7,203 nt of DNA from an uncultured Eubacteriales bacterium (GTDB lineage Bacteria > Bacillota_A > Clostridia > Christensenellales > Aristaeellaceae). A model generated the notes under the pieces. That model searched no databases. It was not told where the DNA came from and saw nothing but the letters and a program-made list of their open reading frames with translations. The position numbers were made by a program, and so were the translations under genes. The DNA lies in NCBI GenBank assembly GCA_902803675.1, contig CADCQZ010000164.1, positions 1 through 7,203 on the forward strand, read 5' to 3'. Below, in pieces: positions 4,481 to 7,203 of this stretch. How positions within the stretch are numbered: the stretch's first letter is position 1; each line of letters opens with the position of its first letter.

Positions 4481-6079
4481 TCACCGGAAGGTCAGCTTGA
4501 CCTGCATCACCATCTGCCCGCCGCTCCAGGAGACCGCCCAGCGGGATATCCTGTTCTGTCGGGTCAAAAACGCCTTCGCCGTCTCGTATGCCTCGTTCAT
4601 GGATGCCGCTCCCGTGTAACGGATCAGGGCCTGGGCCTGCTTTCCTTTGACAGCCGCCTGAAGGGCCGAACGGATATCTTCAAAGTCTTTGCACCGGTAG
4701 ACGGGCCAGGGCATCAGGCTGTCGAGCGTCTTCGCGGCCAGCTCCGGCACGGTATCCTTAAAATATCCGTACTCCTTTTTGATCCGGTCGGTGCCCAGAA
4801 GGAAATTGCTGAACCTTATCTGCACGTAATCCCTGTTCTCCGGATCCGAGTCGCACCAGGTCACATCCAGCAGATACCATTTTCCTCCGGTCTTCAGCAG
4901 ATTCCACACATGGGTCGCGTCGGAGCCGTCATCGGGGTCAAGGGCGTAGCCCTGCATCATGCGGGCGTTCAGCCCGGCCAGGCCCGCGCACAGGTAAAAG
5001 GCGTCGGAATATCCGTCACAGTTGGCCTCGCCGTACAAAAGAGGCCCCCAGGCACAGTCGTCATAATCGGCCGCGTCCACGATCCTGTACACCGTCCCGA
5101 CCGCCAGCGCCTCCGCGATGGCCGCCGCCTTTTGGGAGGCCTTCGTACCGCTCAGATACTTTGACGTATCGAGCCCGTCCACGATCTTCCTGGCCGCTTT
5201 CAGGGCGCGTTTGTCCATGCCGTCAAGGGAGGCCTCTCTCCCGGCAGATACTGCGTTCAGGATCCGGTATCCCGGATAGTATGTAAGATCATAGGGAGCG
5301 ATATAATGGTAAGAGTCGTTATACCGGTAGTGCCAGTCGAACACGCCGTTGTAGTTCATCAGGGAGCTGAACCGGGTGATCTTCGCCCCGAAACCGGATA
5401 CCTTTTCCTTCAGGAGCTTATCGTACAGGGAAGGGCCGCAGAAGATGCAGTATTCCTTCATTTCCTTTCCGGACATCTTCCGGATGAATTCCTTCGCCTC
5501 ATCCAGCGTGGTCACGTATTTCCCGGAGGAGGGGACGATGACATCCGTCACCCGGATCACGTGAAGCGCGCTGTAATAGGTAAAGCTCTGCCGGGACACG
5601 CACAGGGAACCCAGCAGTGTATAATACGCGGCGAAATCGTCCGCCGACATGGCGGCATAGAGCTTCCTGCCCAGGACGAGAGTGTACCGGGTGATCCCCT
5701 TTTTGACCGCCTTTTGGACCGCGTCCTTCAGGCCGCTCTTCGTATCGGCGGTATAAGCGGGGCCATCCGTCCAGGTCACGCTGAACTCAAAGCGGCGGCT
5801 CGACGAATAATAGGTATAGGATCCCGGCCGGTCCGTGCCGCACAGCATCATCTCCCGCTGGAGCGCGTACTGGTCATCCGCCATCATGGCATCGTAAAGT
5901 TTCTCCGACATGGTCACGGTGAAAGCGGTGAGCTTATTCTTTTTCGCGTCCGTGAACGCTTTCTCCAGCTGGCTGACCGACGTGACGTCGTAGCTCTTCT
6001 TTTCCGCGGCGGAAACGGTGACGGCGCCCACGAGGCACACGAGCGCCAGAAGGAATAATATAAAGTACCGGTATCTCAT
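4481..6079 (-). CDS. Secreted modular transglutaminase-like protein, complete copy
   Basis: 532 residues. An N-terminal signal peptide (MRYRYFILFLLALVCLVGA, cleavage near residues 23-25, no lipobox) sends it out of the cell. Three related alpha/beta modules of about 75 residues follow: 30-103, 109-181 and, more diverged, 188-260. Each starts with a V/T-T/S-x-x-x-L/A helix, then a strand and an LYDAM/LYAAM/LYDKL helix. The transglutaminase/protease-like core (about 290-440) has the triad Cys354 (EANCDGYSDAF), His390 (THVWNLL) and Asp405 (LLDVTWCD). A fourth module (460-531) closes the protein and ends in a strand VMQVKLTF. ATG 6079 follows an AAGGAGGG site. It starts 22 bases after the stop of an upstream paralogue, so they probably share an operon. 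Such cores can act as transglutaminases, proteases or wall-peptide hydrolases; the substrate cannot be deduced. Confidence 0.85.
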   Translation of the reverse strand: MRYRYFILFLLALVCLVGAVTVSAAEKKSYDVTSVSQLEKAFTDAKKNKLTAFTVTMSEKLYDAMMADDQYALQREMMLCGTDRPGSYTYYSSSRRFEFSVTWTDGPAYTADTKSGLKDAVQKAVKKGITRYTLVLGRKLYAAMSADDFAAYYTLLGSLCVSRQSFTYYSALHVIRVTDVIVPSSGKYVTTLDEAKEFIRKMSGKEMKEYCIFCGPSLYDKLLKEKVSGFGAKITRFSSLMNYNGVFDWHYRYNDSYHYIAPYDLTYYPGYRILNAVSAGREASLDGMDKRALKAARKIVDGLDTSKYLSGTKASQKAAAIAEALAVGTVYRIVDAADYDDCAWGPLLYGEANCDGYSDAFYLCAGLAGLNARMMQGYALDPDDGSDATHVWNLLKTGGKWYLLDVTWCDSDPENRDYVQIRFSNFLLGTDRIKKEYGYFKDTVPELAAKTLDSLMPWPVYRCKDFEDIRSALQAAVKGKQAQALIRYTGAASMNEAYETAKAFLTRQNRISRWAVSWSGGQMVMQVKLTFR

Positions 6080-6101
6080 TCGAGGCCCTCCTTGGCCTGT
6101 T

Positions 6102-7202
6102 TCAGGGGATCAGTTTCGGGTCCGTTTTTTTCGCCAGAGCGGGGATGATATCCTCAAAATACACATGCGATCTCGACGCCCTGTCCCTGCCGAACATGAA
6201 ATATGAAAATTCAGCCTGTGTGCCCGCGTCACACCAGGTCGCGTCCACGAAATACCATTTCCCGCCCGTCTTTACCATGTTCCACATATGCTGCGGTCCG
6301 CAAGAGTAGCGGACGTTGAGCCCGGCAAGAGACGCGCACAGGTAAAACGCGTCGGAATACCCGTCACAGTCAGCCTCCCCATACAGGAGAGGACCGCAGG
6401 CGCAGTCTACCTCCCCGGGCAGCAGGTTCCCGGCTTTATATTCTGTCATCCGTGCCAGCGCGTCGACGATCGCCGCGGCTTTCTTCGTCACAGCGTTGCC
6501 TGACTTATACTTTGAAGTATCGAGGCTGTTTACCAGTTTTCGTGCAGCCGCAAGCGTTCTCAGTTCCTTATCCGACAGCAGCTTTTCGTCGCCTTTCTCT
6601 ACGGCTTTGGCTATATGATATCCATTATAATACCACACACGGGAATATCCGATATGCCGGGTATCGGCATGGCAATGACTGCTGAACCGACGGGCACCGC
6701 AGTCTTGCAGCAAAGCGTCCTGCCTCGTCAGAGTCACACCATCCCACGTTATCTCAGCTCGCAGTTTCTCATAAAGAGACTTGCTGCTGCAAAAAATGTG
6801 CATGGACTCCGCTTCTCTTTCCGCCATGCTGCGGATATACGCCGCAGCCTCATCCATCGTCGTCACATATTTCGCGTTCTTCATTCTCGAATATGACGTG
6901 ACTTTCAGGATATGCAGGGCATCAAACGCGGTCTGCTCGTCACTGGCTATGCAATGCCGCCCGAGTATCGATTTGAAGGGGCCGAAATCATCCTTGCTCA
7001 TTGAGGCGTACAGCGTTTTGCCCATCACCAGGATGAACCGATCCGTATCCTTTTTGACGAGTTTCCCGATCAGGCTTTCCAGTTCCTTCTTCGTCGTGAC
7101 CTGATAGACGGGATCATTCCGCCAGGTGACGGAAAAAACCACCTTCCGCTCATCATCTTTCAGGGTGCATCTGCCGGGATAACCCGCGCCGCACAGCATC
7201 AG
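6102..7202 (-). CDS. Transglutaminase-like paralogue, N terminus beyond the window
   Basis: 366 visible residues; the frame is open to the window edge. Alignment with the downstream paralogue by eye places its first visible residues at that protein's position 77, so about 77 residues including the expected signal peptide are missing. Visible parts: the end of module 1 (VVFSVTW), module 2 (visible 33-104, YQVTTKKELESL, KTLYASMSKDDF), module 3 (112 onward, YVTTMDEAAAYIRSM, SLYEKL), and the transglutaminase-like core with Cys279 (EADCDGYSDAF), His305 (PQHMWNM) and Asp320 (FVDATWCD). The Cys-to-His segment is shorter than in the paralogue. It stops (KTDPKLIP) exactly where the paralogue's fourth module would begin. 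Both share the GPLLYGEAxCDGYSDAFYLC block, so they arose by tandem duplication. Confidence 0.85.
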   Translation of the reverse strand: MMLCGAGYPGRCTLKDDERKVVFSVTWRNDPVYQVTTKKELESLIGKLVKKDTDRFILVMGKTLYASMSKDDFGPFKSILGRHCIASDEQTAFDALHILKVTSYSRMKNAKYVTTMDEAAAYIRSMAEREAESMHIFCSSKSLYEKLRAEITWDGVTLTRQDALLQDCGARRFSSHCHADTRHIGYSRVWYYNGYHIAKAVEKGDEKLLSDKELRTLAAARKLVNSLDTSKYKSGNAVTKKAAAIVDALARMTEYKAGNLLPGEVDCACGPLLYGEADCDGYSDAFYLCASLAGLNVRYSCGPQHMWNMVKTGGKWYFVDATWCDAGTQAEFSYFMFGRDRASRSHVYFEDIIPALAKKTDPKLIP

Positions 7203-7203
7203 C

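Noticed and set aside
5306..6058. 250-codon rightward ORF inside the transglutaminase-like gene
   Set aside because: Antisense shadow with no promoter or domain; the leftward gene explains the region fully.

Overview
The window looks like chromosomal DNA from a GC-rich member of the Clostridia (Firmicutes). The evidence is strong AGGAGG-type ribosome binding sites, textbook sigma-A type promoters (TTGACx, 17-base spacer, TATxxT), and protein families whose wording is typical of gut Clostridia: an uncoupled Y-family polymerase cassette, an FMN-binding-like secreted protein and modular transglutaminase-like secreted proteins. No rRNA, tRNA, CRISPR array, insertion sequence or phage gene is visible.

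Left part (1-1765): a DNA-damage-tolerance style cassette. A Y-family DNA polymerase (DinB/UmuC superfamily) runs leftward off the window edge. Divergent to it lies an XRE-type helix-turn-helix regulator whose stop overlaps the start of a 93-residue unrecognised small protein (ATGA overlap). The 150 bases between polymerase and regulator are dense. They hold one promoter for each direction, placed face to face so that the predicted transcripts overlap at their 5' ends. They also hold two copies of the same inverted-repeat operator candidate (8-base arms, 14-base spacer), set 74 bases apart. The regulator has no visible LexA-type protease domain, so control of the polymerase would be SOS-independent or indirect.

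Middle (1813-3171): a stand-alone alanine aminotransferase gene of the AlaA type with its own extended -10 promoter and a strong branched terminator. Downstream, 3172-3424 holds a 46-codon leftward small ORF of unknown status and the 13-base-pair hairpin that ends the next leftward gene.

Right part (3425-7203, all leftward): secreted proteins. Two adjacent paralogous transglutaminase-like proteins (the upstream one cut by the window edge) are separated by 22 bases and probably form an operon. Both carry repeated alpha/beta modules before a Cys-His-Asp core; only the downstream one has an additional module after the core. Beyond them is a secreted FMN-binding-like protein with its own promoter, preceded by a perfect 11-base tandem repeat just upstream of the -35 box. 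Together these suggest a cell-surface or envelope-remodelling region, but their substrates cannot be read from the sequence.
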